NCBI RefSeq assembly: GCF_018006725.1
Contig: NZ_JAGMXV010000010.1
Span: 1-49,646, forward strand
Source: Rhizorhabdus sp.
GTDB taxonomy: Bacteria; Pseudomonadota; Alphaproteobacteria; Sphingomonadales; Sphingomonadaceae
Length of the DNA: 49,646 nucleotides
Reading direction: 5' to 3'
The notes beneath the pieces are model-generated. The model worked only from the letters and a program-made list of their open reading frames with translations. It ran no database searches and had not been told where the DNA came from. Positions within the stretch are counted from its first letter, which is position 1, and every line of letters begins with the position of its first letter. The position numbers were made by a program, and so were the translations under genes. Below are positions 8,308 to 16,139 of this stretch, piece by piece.

Positions 8308-10236
8308 CTAGACCGCAAGCTTAGATCGGCGCGCTGTGTACCAGAAGCCAACGACCAAAACGACCAGCGCCGTCAATTGGGCGAGGACGCCCAGCACCGT
8401 CGGGTACAGGCCCAAGATTTCGATGCGCGGTGCGCCACCAAGAGGTTGCACCCCGAGCATGCCGGCTTCTTGCAGTGCCGCCACCCCCTTGCCAGTCAGC
8501 ACCACGGCGAGGATGGCCATCAGGATGGAGCTCAAGGAGAAGAACTGCGAAATCGGAAGGCGACGGCTGTAGTTGAGCAGCAACCAGGCGATCCCTGCCA
8601 GCACGATTACAGCGGCGCCCGCGCCAGCGAGCATGCCCATCCGCCCGCCTTGGCTCCACATCGCCACGAAGAACAGGATCGTCTCGAAAACCTCGCGGTA
8701 GACGACCAGGAAGGCGAGGAAGAACAAGAACCAGGCAGATTGCTTCGAGAGGGCTGCAGAGAGCCTCTCGCGAATGTATTTCTGCCAGGCGTCGGCCTGC
8801 GCCTTACCGTGCATCCATAGCCCGACCGAGATCAGCACGAGCGCCGCGATGAGCGAACCGAACCCTTCTGTGAGCTCGCGGCTGGCTCCGCTGATGGTGA
8901 TGATGGAGGTCGCGGCGAGCCAGGTCAGGCCGCCCGCGGCCAATGCCGCCACCCAGCCTCCATGGACGTAGGGAAGCACATCGTTTCGCTCGGCCTTGCG
9001 CAGGAACGCGATCATCGCGACGACGATGAGCAGCGCCTCAAGCCCTTCGCGAACGAGGATGGTGAACGCACCGGCGAAGCTCGAGCCGTTGCTTGCCTGA
9101 TCCGGAGAAACGGTGCGCTCGGCTTGATCGATCAAGCCGTTGATCGTGGCGATCTGCGCGCGCACGTCAGAGACCGGCGCGCCAGCGGCGATGCTAGCGC
9201 GCAATTTGCCCATCGCGAGTTCGATCCGCTGCATGAGAGCGGCGTCCCGCGCTTTCAGAATCGGTTCAATCGGCTCGAAACCGTCGAGGTAGGCAGCCAG
9301 CGCCAGGTCGGTCGCTTTGCGGCGATCCCCTTGCTGGTAGGCGGCAAGGCTTTCCAAAAGACGGGAGCGAGTGATGTCGAGGGTAGCGGCTCCGGGCTTG
9401 GCTGCGACGGCGTCGGGATGACGCCGCAGGAAGGCGGTCAGCGCGATGGCCTTTTCTTCGCCGATCTCTTTGGCCAGGGCGGAAGGCGTCATCTGGCTGA
9501 GCGCTTGAAGATTGGGGAAACGCGCGCGCAGCGAGGCGTCGCTCTTCCAGAGCTTTTCGCCACGCGCGGCGTCTTCGTCGGTGAAGGCGAAGCGGCCGAC
9601 ATAGAAGGCGAGCGCCCATTGCTCGTCGTTCGGCAGATGCGCAAAGCTCGTCATCGCCGTGCCGTCGAGGCCTTGATGGATAACCTGGTAGAGACCGAAC
9701 ACGCTGCGTTCGCGCGCCCGCGCAAGATCAGCGAAAGCGATGGGCGGCGGATCCATGCCGGCGGCTGCCGGGCCGTCTGCGCGCCCACTTGTGCCGTGAC
9801 ATGCCGCGCATTGTTGTTGGTAGAGGCGCTCACCCAGCGCCAGGTCGGGCGGTGTCGTGGGGGCGAGCGCCGTGGGATAGGCCTTCAGAAGGTCGTTGCT
9901 GAGGCTACGGGAGAGCCCGGCGATCTCCTCGCCGCTACTCTTGCGGTCGATCGCTGCACGCAGCTGTTTGGCGCGACGCAGAAGCTCCGCTTTCGTCGGC
10001 CGATCCGGCAGGGCCGCGATACGGGTTTCGACCTGAGCGGCGAACTCCGTCATCTCCGCGTACTCGGCGGCGCTGATGATTTTGCCGCCCGCGACCGCGC
10101 CCGGATAGTCGACGCCGATATAGTCCAGAAGGCGCCACGCCGTCTGTGCGGAGGCCGGCTCCCGTTCCTGTGCGTACGCGGCCGGTGAAGCGACAACAAA
10201 GCACAAAGAAGCAAGAGCGAGGGCAAGAAGGCGCAT
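8308..10236 (-). CDS. cytochrome c / FTR1-family iron permease fusion
   Basis: A 642-residue exported and membrane protein. It has a signal peptide (1-22), a helical periplasmic region, a c-type cytochrome domain with the haem motif CAACH at 143-147 and a likely Met ligand at about 195, a second helical segment, then an FTR1/EfeU permease with seven membrane helices. Both iron-channel motifs are present: REGLE (396-400) and REVFE (about 514). The haem domain probably oxidises Fe(II) before transport, standing in for a separate ferroxidase or EfeO/EfeB. A Fur-like palindrome lies just upstream at 10255-10276. Its place among efflux genes suggests a response to metal-induced iron shortage. Confidence 0.88.
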   Translation of the reverse strand: MRLLALALASLCFVVASPAAYAQEREPASAQTAWRLLDYIGVDYPGAVAGGKIISAAEYAEMTEFAAQVETRIAALPDRPTKAELLRRAKQLRAAIDRKSSGEEIAGLSRSLSNDLLKAYPTALAPTTPPDLALGERLYQQQCAACHGTSGRADGPAAAGMDPPPIAFADLARARERSVFGLYQVIHQGLDGTAMTSFAHLPNDEQWALAFYVGRFAFTDEDAARGEKLWKSDASLRARFPNLQALSQMTPSALAKEIGEEKAIALTAFLRRHPDAVAAKPGAATLDITRSRLLESLAAYQQGDRRKATDLALAAYLDGFEPIEPILKARDAALMQRIELAMGKLRASIAAGAPVSDVRAQIATINGLIDQAERTVSPDQASNGSSFAGAFTILVREGLEALLIVVAMIAFLRKAERNDVLPYVHGGWVAALAAGGLTWLAATSIITISGASRELTEGFGSLIAALVLISVGLWMHGKAQADAWQKYIRERLSAALSKQSAWFLFFLAFLVVYREVFETILFFVAMWSQGGRMGMLAGAGAAVIVLAGIAWLLLNYSRRLPISQFFSLSSILMAILAVVLTGKGVAALQEAGMLGVQPLGGAPRIEILGLYPTVLGVLAQLTALVVLVVGFWYTARRSKLAV

Positions 10237-10254
10237 GATGGACCAATGAGTGAG

Positions 10255-10276
10255 TTGCGAATGAGTATCTATTGCA
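10255..10276 (-). promoter_or_regulatory. possible Fur-like box
   Basis: Imperfect dyad TGCGAAT ... ATTGCA, AT-rich in the middle, 19-40 bp upstream of the FTR1 start. The spacing and base content resemble iron-regulator sites, but the match to a consensus is loose. Confidence 0.35.
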
Positions 10277-10298
10277 GAGCGTTATGCGAAGCAACGGC

Positions 10299-10442
10299 TT
10301 AGCCGCTGCCGAACAGCTTGATTCCGAGGAATAGCAAGGCCCAGCCGACAGCCACCGGGCTACAGAACACCAAGGCGACTCCAGCGCGCAGGAGCACCTT
10401 GCCCTGATGCTCTTTCAGTTCGGCAGCTGTCAGCGGGCTCAC
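10299..10442 (-). CDS. 47-residue membrane protein overlapping lspA
   Basis: A small gene starting at a GTG that overlaps the lspA stop by 4 bp (GTGA) and ending at the TAA at 10299-10301. The peptide is SPLTAAELKEHQGKVLLRAG, then a hydrophobic segment (VALVFCSPVAVGWALLFLG), then a short tail. One membrane helix is expected. Translational coupling to lspA suggests a role beside the signal peptidase or the CDF exporter. No family is recognised. Confidence 0.6.
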   Translation of the reverse strand: MSPLTAAELKEHQGKVLLRAGVALVFCSPVAVGWALLFLGIKLFGSG

Positions 10443-10933
10443 GGCGAACTCCGGCGCATCATGCCGATCACCACGAGGGTGATGCCGACAACGACGGCAA
10501 CGTCGGCGATGTTAAATGACGGCCAGTGCCATTCGTTGAGATGCAGGTCGATGAAATCGGTCACAGCCCGGTGACGCCACCGGTCAATCACGTTACCGAT
10601 GGCTCCGCCGATCACGGCGCCCAGCCCCAACGCGGGCCAAATGCGGGTCTCGCGAACCAGTATCGCGCCCAGCCACGCGACGACCGCCATGGCTAGCAGC
10701 GAGAGGCCCCACCACGGAACTATGCCGTTGTTGAGCATGCCAAAGGTGACGCCCCGATTGCGTACCAGGACCAGATTTAAGAAGGGCAATATCTCGGTGC
10801 TCTGGGCGGCGAGGGGTGACGCCAAGGCGAGCGCCTTCGACCACTGATCGAGCGCGATCACCGCACCGCCTACCAGCAGTCCGGCGATGCGCGTCACCTG
10901 TTGTTGCTCACGCACGCTTGCGCCCTGCGGCAA
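10439..10933 (-). CDS. lspA: lipoprotein signal peptidase (LspA/PbrC-like)
   Basis: A 164-residue inner-membrane aspartyl protease with four membrane helices. It cleaves signal peptides of prolipoproteins at the lipid-modified Cys. The catalytic aspartates are in the conserved boxes GNVIDR (Asp about 117) and FNIADV (Asp about 144). It overlaps the end of the HMA-CDF gene by 26 bp; a GTG at 10915 would reduce this overlap. LspA homologues coupled to metal exporters are known from lead resistance (PbrC), so this copy probably serves the resistance operon rather than general lipoprotein processing. Confidence 0.9.
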   Translation of the reverse strand: MPQGASVREQQQVTRIAGLLVGGAVIALDQWSKALALASPLAAQSTEILPFLNLVLVRNRGVTFGMLNNGIVPWWGLSLLAMAVVAWLGAILVRETRIWPALGLGAVIGGAIGNVIDRWRHRAVTDFIDLHLNEWHWPSFNIADVAVVVGITLVVIGMMRRSSP

Positions 10934-11768
10934 GGTCGCGCCGCGCGTGCTGAATGATGGTCCAGGACGAATGGAGGAACAGGCCGGCGACGATGAAGGC
11001 GACGATGAGGTCGGGCCAGACAGTGCCGGTCAAAGCGACCACGCCGGCCGCGACAACGACGGCGGCATTTCCGATCGCGTCGTTGCGGCTGAACAGCCAA
11101 ACCGCCTGCATGTTTGCGTCCCCCGTGCGATGGGGAACAAGCACCCACGCCGCCGCGATATTGACGGCCAAGGCGATGATGCCGAACAGCCCCATGAGGC
11201 CCGCCTCGGGTGGTTCGCCGCTGGCGATACGCATCGCGGTTTCAGCGACGACCCAGAGCCCGAGCGCGCCGAGGAAAATGCCTTGCACCAGCGCGGCGCG
11301 GGCACGCGCCTTGAGATGCCAACTGGCCGCAAGGATGCCGAGGAAGGTGATCAGCCCGTCACCCAAGAAGTCGAGAGCGTCAGCCTTCAGGGCTTGGGAA
11401 CCGGCGATGAAGCCGCCCATGATCTCGATGATGCCGTACCCGACATTGAGCAAAACCACGATCCACAGCGCTCGCCGATAGGCGGGCGTGACATGGCTGA
11501 AGTCCGCGACGGCGTTTTCGTCCGCGTCATCCAAAAGGCGGGTCAGGCGGTAACCGAGCGCCGCCACGGTCTGCTCGATCTGCTCCAGCTGTGCGGCGTC
11601 TCGCGCGGTGACGTTCATCCGTTCGGAGGCGATGGAGACTTCGATGCGCTCCACGCCGAGTTTGCGCACTGCGCCTTCGATCTTTGTGGCGCAGGAGCCG
11701 CAATCCATGCCCGTCACCCGATATTGGGCGTCGATCGAAGCGACGTTTTCAGTTGGGCGTTGTGTCAT
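10908..11768 (-). CDS. CDF exporter with N-terminal HMA metal-binding domain
   Basis: A 286-residue fusion. Residues 15-80 form a heavy-metal-associated domain with the binding motif GMDCGSC (20-26). It is followed by six membrane helices of a cation diffusion facilitator with DALDFLGDG in TM2 and SRNDAIGN in TM5. HMA domains usually deliver metal to P-type ATPases, so a fusion to a CDF pump suggests direct metal hand-over. It is the first gene of a leftward operon with lspA and the 47-residue membrane protein, read from the MerR-type promoter at 11777-11807. Substrate is likely Pb, Zn or Cd, by context. Confidence 0.88.
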   Translation of the reverse strand: MTQRPTENVASIDAQYRVTGMDCGSCATKIEGAVRKLGVERIEVSIASERMNVTARDAAQLEQIEQTVAALGYRLTRLLDDADENAVADFSHVTPAYRRALWIVVLLNVGYGIIEIMGGFIAGSQALKADALDFLGDGLITFLGILAASWHLKARARAALVQGIFLGALGLWVVAETAMRIASGEPPEAGLMGLFGIIALAVNIAAAWVLVPHRTGDANMQAVWLFSRNDAIGNAAVVVAAGVVALTGTVWPDLIVAFIVAGLFLHSSWTIIQHARRDLAAGRKRA

Positions 11769-11776
11769 GGCGGCGG

Positions 11777-11807
11777 ACGCTACATCCTGTAGTGACTACA
11801 GGAGCAA
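11777..11807 (-). promoter_or_regulatory. MerR-type promoter/operator of the HMA-CDF operon
   Basis: On the minus strand: -35 TTGCTC, 19-bp spacer, -10 TAGCGT, with the perfect dyad CCTGTAG-3-CTACAGG at 11786-11802. The geometry is identical to the site at 7612-7642. Confidence 0.78.
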
Positions 11808-11815
11808 GCGGAATT

Positions 11816-12232
11816 GTGATTACAATCGGGGCATTGTCGGAACGGACGGGCGTAAACATCGAGACGATCCGCTACTACGAAAAAGTGGGTTTGATGCCCG
11901 TTGCGCAGCGCACGGGCAGTGGGCGCCGCGTCTACGATGAAACACAAACCCGCCGCCTCCTCTTCATCCGCCATGCCCGCGAATTGGGTTTCTCGCCGGC
12001 GGTCATCCGCACGATGATTGAGCTCCAGGAAAGCCCCGGAACATCCTGCGAACGGGTGAGCAAACTTGCGCAGGATCAGCGCGATGCGGTCGATCTGCGC
12101 ATCGCCAGCCTGAAACGCTTACGCAAGGAACTAACGAGGATGATCAGGTCATGTGAAGGTAGTACTGTTCAACATTGCCGCATAATCGAATCTTTGGCAG
12201 AACCGGTGACTTATTTACACGACACGCCTTAG
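11816..12232 (+). CDS. MerR-family metal-responsive regulator (PbrR/CadR-like)
   Basis: A 138-residue MerR-type regulator, divergent from the HMA-CDF operon. It begins with GTG at 11816 (ITIGALSERTGVNIETIRYY), followed by the long dimer helix. Metal-site cysteines are in TSCERV and CEGSTVQHC, followed by RIIESLAEP. I preferred this start over longer upstream readings because the family begins about ten residues before the first helix. It is a paralogue of the regulator at 7661 and should control the promoter at 11777-11807. Confidence 0.87.
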   Translation: MITIGALSERTGVNIETIRYYEKVGLMPVAQRTGSGRRVYDETQTRRLLFIRHARELGFSPAVIRTMIELQESPGTSCERVSKLAQDQRDAVDLRIASLKRLRKELTRMIRSCEGSTVQHCRIIESLAEPVTYLHDTP

Positions 12233-12795
12233 TCGCGACGATGTAATACAGGGCGTCTTCGCGATCATCCAGCTGTTGGACGATCATTCGGAAACAAGGC
12301 CGCATCAACACGGTGCGCTGCCACCCGTAGTCCCCAACCCAGAGCCGGCCATCCTCACAGAGAACCTCACGCATGGCGGCGAGGCCCTCCCATTTTTCCC
12401 GCACGGGCATCTGGTGTAACACCAGGCTCGATCCGACCGCTGTCCCGACGCCAACAAGCGCTGCGGAAGCGGACGCAAAACCACGATGAAACTCAACGCC
12501 GACCCCGGCGCGACGGGCCTTTGCCGAAGCGATCGCCAGAGCCTCGGGATCAGGATCGAGACCGATGACCCGACAAATTTGGCGCGCGCATCTGACCAAG
12601 AGGCGAAGCTGCCGTGCCGCATCCGACGTTCAGGATCGTGTTGTCGGCCGTCGGCGCAAGCCGGGCGACCAGCGCCTCGCGCTAACGGCGCTCGCGCGCC
12701 GCTAGCGCAAGGGCGACATAATAAATCCGTTCCAACCCGCCCGGCCCAAAGCAGATGTGAAACGCCTGTCGTTCGTGACCACGGTAGAGCCCTAT
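12230..12795 (-). pseudogene. class I SAM-dependent methyltransferase, degraded
   Basis: Pieces of one methyltransferase lie in different frames on the minus strand. An N-terminal part (LYRGHERQAF ... GPGGLERIYYVALALAARERR) runs into a TAG. The SAM-binding motif I (ILNVGCGT) then appears, and the frame changes before IGLDPDPEALAIASAKARRAG and the rest of the Rossmann fold. The 3' end runs into sequence antisense to the MerR gene. At least one in-frame stop and one frameshift are needed to rebuild it, so it is not expected to be active. The substrate is unknown. Confidence 0.7.
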
Positions 12796-13079
12796 CGCGC
12801 GCGATCGAGCAGCGTCGATGGCGCCAGAGCATCCGTTGCAGCAAACAGGCTGGGCCTTGGCGCGGCCATGGCGGAGGCGGCCGATAGGCCGCCTACCCCC
12901 GCGCCCAGCATCAGCGCCAGGCCGACGGCAGCGGCGCGCACGGGCCCCATGAACAATGTCACGTCCCAGTGCTCGCGGCGACGCAGACGGGACTGCACGC
13001 GCAATTCGAGGCCGACCAAGGGATGATCGGACGGCTGTTCGCGCAGTTGCGCCAGAAGGGAATCGAGCTTGTCGGTCAT
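12792..13079 (-). CDS. CnrY-like anti-sigma-type membrane protein, orphan copy
   Basis: A 95-residue protein with a basic N-terminal cytoplasmic helix region (residues 1-40, ERR-type LRVQSRLRRREHW), one membrane segment (about 44-68) and a short periplasmic tail. Layout and size match the protein at 22311-22595 and CnrY of nickel/cobalt resistance, which holds an ECF sigma factor at the membrane. No CnrX- or CnrH-like gene follows; the methyltransferase remnant lies directly downstream. It has its own ECF-type promoter (13107-13133), divergent from the CusF-like gene. It could titrate the sigma factor encoded at 21.3 kb. Confidence 0.6.
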   Translation of the reverse strand: MTDKLDSLLAQLREQPSDHPLVGLELRVQSRLRRREHWDVTLFMGPVRAAAVGLALMLGAGVGGLSAASAMAAPRPSLFAATDALAPSTLLDRAR

Positions 13080-13106
13080 TGGTCTACTACCCTTGCCTTC
13101 TCACCA

Positions 13107-13133
13107 TACGCAGGCAGGCGTGCATACCCCTCA
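13107..13133 (-). promoter_or_regulatory. ECF-type promoter of the orphan anti-sigma gene
   Basis: On the minus strand: TGAGGG (13128-13133), 17 bp, CGTA (13107-13110). One of eight similar elements in this block. It is back to back with the element at 13144-13169, which makes the -35 boxes look like an inverted repeat. Confidence 0.65.
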
Positions 13134-13143
13134 TCGCCGGCGT

Positions 13144-13169
13144 TGAGGGGTCTGTCGCCGCGCCGCGTA
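13144..13169 (+). promoter_or_regulatory. ECF-type promoter of the CusF-like gene
   Basis: TGAGGG (13144-13149), 16 bp, CGTA (13166-13169), followed 50 bp later by the start codon at 13220. Confidence 0.75.
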
Positions 13170-13219
13170 TCTATCTGTCGAGGCGCCCGGGGCGTGCGAA
13201 CAAACTTGCAGGAGCAACC

Positions 13220-13549
13220 ATGAAAACCAAACTGATGATCGCGGTAGCCGCCGCGCTGATTTCGACCGGCACCATCGCGATGCCGGCGCTGGCCCATCAA
13301 GGCGAGGATCACGCCCCCGCGCCCCAGACGGCTGAGGGCCAGGGCACGGTGAAGGCGGTCGATGCCAAGGCAGGCACGATCACCATCGCGCACGGTCCCA
13401 TCGCGGCGCTGAAGTGGCCGGCAATGACCATGAAGTTCAAGGTCGAGAAGGCCTCGATCCTGAACGGCGTGGCCGTCGGCAAGAAGATTCACTTCGTGCT
13501 CAAGAACATCGGCGGCAAGCCCGTCGTCACCGAGATCCACATCATGTGA
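13220..13549 (+). CDS. CusF-like periplasmic copper-binding protein
   Basis: A 109-residue exported protein with a signal peptide (1-25, cut after PALA). It forms a small OB-fold with the CusF copper site: His58, Trp66, Met69 and Met71 in HGPIAALKWPAMTM, with exactly the spacing of the known CusF ligands (His, Trp, Met, Met). It should carry Cu(I) or Ag(I) in the periplasm to an efflux adaptor or the multicopper oxidase. GGAG precedes the ATG. Its promoter is the ECF-type element at 13144. A second copy of the domain is fused to the CusB protein at 28.5-30.0 kb. Confidence 0.92.
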   Translation: MKTKLMIAVAAALISTGTIAMPALAHQGEDHAPAPQTAEGQGTVKAVDAKAGTITIAHGPIAALKWPAMTMKFKVEKASILNGVAVGKKIHFVLKNIGGKPVVTEIHIM

Positions 13550-13553
13550 TGCA

Positions 13554-13582
13554 TCGAGGGCGCGCCAACGGCGCGCCCTCGA
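13554..13582. terminator. perfect 13-bp stem hairpin
   Basis: The stem TCGAGGGCGCGCC pairs without mismatch with its complement across a 3-base loop, 5 bp after the CusF-like stop. No T-tract follows and the next gene starts 24 bp later, so it may terminate partially or stabilise the upstream transcript. Confidence 0.65.
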
Positions 13583-13606
13583 CTGCGTTCTAAGGAGGGG
13601 CGCACG

Positions 13607-14278
13607 ATGGCAAATCGGACTTATAAGGCGGGCGCGTTCGCCCTGCTCATGGCGTTGACCGTCTCGGTTGCGCCGATCCATGCGGCGGAGCCGGCGAGCG
13701 CGCCGGCGACCGCCGAAGCGACAGCACCCGCAACGACCGAAGCTGCCCCAGCGATGGCCGACGACATGCCGGTGACGGACATGGCCTGGCCCACCGAGGG
13801 TGGCGGCGGCATGCAGATGTCGCACGACAAGCCAAAGACCTTTCAGGGACGCCTGCTCTCCTGGCTCGGCATGTGGCACCCAGCGGTGATCCATTTCCCG
13901 ATCGCGCTGGTGCTGACGGTCGGGCTTCTGGAAGCGGCGGCGGCGCTGCGTCGTCAGCCCCTTTACGCCGCAAGCAACAAGCTTCTGCTGGGCATCGCGA
14001 CCCTGGGCGCCTTCGCGGCCGCGCCGCTGGGCTGGGCGAGCGCCGGGCTCCCCGCGCCAGACGATGAAAGCGCGCTCACGATCCACCGGTGGCTCGGCAC
14101 AGCGATGCCCTTCCTGATCCTCGCGTTGTGGTGGCTCAAACGCCCCGCCGAAGCAGCGGCCCGCCGCCTGAGCACACGCGGGTATGAGGCGGCGCTTGGC
14201 CTCACCGTCTTGCTGCTGCTGGTCCAGGCCTATTTGGGGGCCGAGGTCACGCATGGCGCCGGCCATTTGAAGTTCTGA
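13607..14278 (+). CDS. DUF2231-type membrane protein of the copper block
   Basis: A 223-residue protein with a signal peptide (about 1-27), an Ala/Pro/Thr-rich linker with Met/His (GGGGMQMSHD), then four membrane helices. The motif WHPAVIHFPIALVL (about 89-102) is the signature of DUF2231 membrane proteins. Further His residues lie at the helix ends (HRWLG, THGAGH), compatible with haem or copper binding. AAGGAGG precedes the ATG. It sits between the CusF-like gene and copA and is probably expressed with the former. The function in copper handling is unknown. Confidence 0.8.
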   Translation: MANRTYKAGAFALLMALTVSVAPIHAAEPASAPATAEATAPATTEAAPAMADDMPVTDMAWPTEGGGGMQMSHDKPKTFQGRLLSWLGMWHPAVIHFPIALVLTVGLLEAAAALRRQPLYAASNKLLLGIATLGAFAAAPLGWASAGLPAPDDESALTIHRWLGTAMPFLILALWWLKRPAEAAARRLSTRGYEAALGLTVLLLLVQAYLGAEVTHGAGHLKF

Positions 14279-14292
14279 GGTTTTTCTTTGCG

Positions 14293-14318
14293 TGAGGGCT
14301 GCTGATTGCTCACGCGTA
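14293..14318 (+). promoter_or_regulatory. ECF-type promoter of the copA operon
   Basis: TGAGGG (14293-14298), 16 bp, CGTA (14315-14318), 63 bp upstream of the copA start. The flanks also form a GCGTGAG/CTCACGC dyad that overlaps the element. Confidence 0.75.
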
Positions 14319-14381
14319 TGAACAAGCGGACCCCGACTGGCGTATCGCGTTCGGGCGGGCCGAAAGTGACTGGGGTTTCGA

Positions 14382-16139
14382 ATGGTTGATATTGCCCGCC
14401 GTACATTGCTGAGAAATGCCAGCCTGCTGGGTGCGGGCCTGGCGGTAACAAGCCTCTTCCCGGCCTGGGCGCGCAGCAGTTCTTTGGGACTGGTGCGCGA
14501 CCTGCCCTCCCTCGCGGGCGCGGACATCAAGCTGCGCATTGGTCATACCGAATGGCCGGTCGACGGGCGCAAGGGCCATGCGGTTACCATCAACGGCACG
14601 GTGCCGGGTCCTCTCATTCGCCTGAAGGAAGGTCAGATGGCCCGCATCGCGGTGACCAACGACCTGCATGAGGACACTTCGATCCACTGGCACGGGCTGA
14701 TCCTGCCCTTCCAGATGGATGGCGTGCCGGGGGTCAGCTTCCCGGGGATCAAGCCGGGCGAGACCTTCGTCTACGAGTTCCCGGTCGTGCAGTCGGGCAC
14801 CTACTGGTATCACAGCCACTCGGGCTTGCAGGAGCAAGAGGGCCATTACGGTCCGATCATCATCGAGCCGAAAGACGCCGATCCTGTTGCGTTCGACCGG
14901 GAGTATGTCGTCGTCCTTTCGGACTTCGCGTTCATGCATCCGCACGAGATATTCAAGAAGCTGAAGGCCCAGGCGGGCGTGTTCAACTTCCAGAAGCAGA
15001 CGGTCGCGGGCCTGTTGGCCGGCAAGGATCAGTCGCTCAAAGACCGCACCGAATGGGCCAAGATGCGCATGGACCCGACGGACGTCTCCGACGTGACGGG
15101 ATCGGTCTACACGTTCCTGATCAACGGCCATGGGCCGGACGATAACTGGACGGCGCTATTTAATCCCGGCGAACGGGTGCGGCTGCGCTTCATCAACGCC
15201 GCCGCCATGACCATCTTCAATGTCCGTATTCCGGGCCTGTCGATGAAGGTCGTTGCGGCTGATGGCCAGAACGTCAAACCGGTCGATGTGGAGGAGTTCC
15301 AGATCTCGGTCGCCGAGACGCTCGACGTGGTCGTGCAGCCGACGGAGGACAAGGCGTTTACACTCGTGGCCGAGGCGGTGGACCGCTCCGGTATGGGCCG
15401 CGCCACGCTGGCGCCGCGCGCCGGGATGGTGGCGGCGGTGCCGCCGCTGCGCGAGCGCCCGCTCGCGACCATGAAGGACATGGGCATGGATATGTCCATG
15501 GGCGGCATGGAAGGCATGGACCATGGTGCGGACGGCGGCATGCAGATGGACATGTCGGGCATGGATATGTCTGGCATGGACATGTCCATGCGCAATCCCG
15601 ACAACGCCCCGCAGGTGAAGATGGGGCCGGGTGTCCAGACCATCTCGCCGATGCCGATGGACCGCATGGGCGAACCCGGCCAGGGCCTGGAGAATGTCGG
15701 CCATAAGGTCCTGGTCTACACGGACCTTGAAGCGCTCGATCCCAATCCCGACACGCGCACGCCGAGCCGTGCGCTGGAGCTTCATCTCACCGGCAACATG
15801 GAACGGTTCATGTGGTCGTTCGACGGAGAGAAGTTCTCGGAAATCACCAAGCCGATCCCCTTCCGCCTCAACGAGCGGGTGCGGGTCACCCTGGTGAACG
15901 ATTCCATGATGGCGCACCCCATCCACCTGCATGGGCATTTCTTCGAATTGCTCACCGGGCCGAAGGGAAAGCATCCAAGAAAGCACACGGTGAATGTCGC
16001 GCCGGGGGGAAAGGTCACGTTCGACCTGACGGCGGATGCGCCCGGCGACTGGGCCTTCCACTGCCACATGCTCTACCACATGCATGCGGGTATGTTCCGC
16101 GTGGTGAGTGTGCGCCCGATGACGGGAGCCGCCCAATGA
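14382..16139 (+). CDS. copA: multicopper oxidase CopA/PcoA family
   Basis: A 585-residue periplasmic oxidase, exported by the Tat route (RRTLL, residues 6-10). It oxidises Cu(I) to the less toxic Cu(II) and binds copper. Three cupredoxin domains are present with all copper motifs: HWHG (102-105), HSH (144-146), HPIHLHGH, and the C-terminal HCHMLYHMHAGM holding the type 1 site. A Met-rich insert (about 365-405, many MDM and MSG units) should bind Cu(I). It is the first gene of the copA-copB-DUF411-PepSY operon, with copB overlapping its stop by 4 bp. Confidence 0.95.
   Translation: MVDIARRTLLRNASLLGAGLAVTSLFPAWARSSSLGLVRDLPSLAGADIKLRIGHTEWPVDGRKGHAVTINGTVPGPLIRLKEGQMARIAVTNDLHEDTSIHWHGLILPFQMDGVPGVSFPGIKPGETFVYEFPVVQSGTYWYHSHSGLQEQEGHYGPIIIEPKDADPVAFDREYVVVLSDFAFMHPHEIFKKLKAQAGVFNFQKQTVAGLLAGKDQSLKDRTEWAKMRMDPTDVSDVTGSVYTFLINGHGPDDNWTALFNPGERVRLRFINAAAMTIFNVRIPGLSMKVVAADGQNVKPVDVEEFQISVAETLDVVVQPTEDKAFTLVAEAVDRSGMGRATLAPRAGMVAAVPPLRERPLATMKDMGMDMSMGGMEGMDHGADGGMQMDMSGMDMSGMDMSMRNPDNAPQVKMGPGVQTISPMPMDRMGEPGQGLENVGHKVLVYTDLEALDPNPDTRTPSRALELHLTGNMERFMWSFDGEKFSEITKPIPFRLNERVRVTLVNDSMMAHPIHLHGHFFELLTGPKGKHPRKHTVNVAPGGKVTFDLTADAPGDWAFHCHMLYHMHAGMFRVVSVRPMTGAAQ

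Noticed and set aside
13126..13151. ACCCCTCA/TGAGGGGT as a repressor operator
   Set aside because: The dyad is explained by two ECF-type -35 boxes placed back to back for the divergent genes; each has its own CGTA at the right distance.
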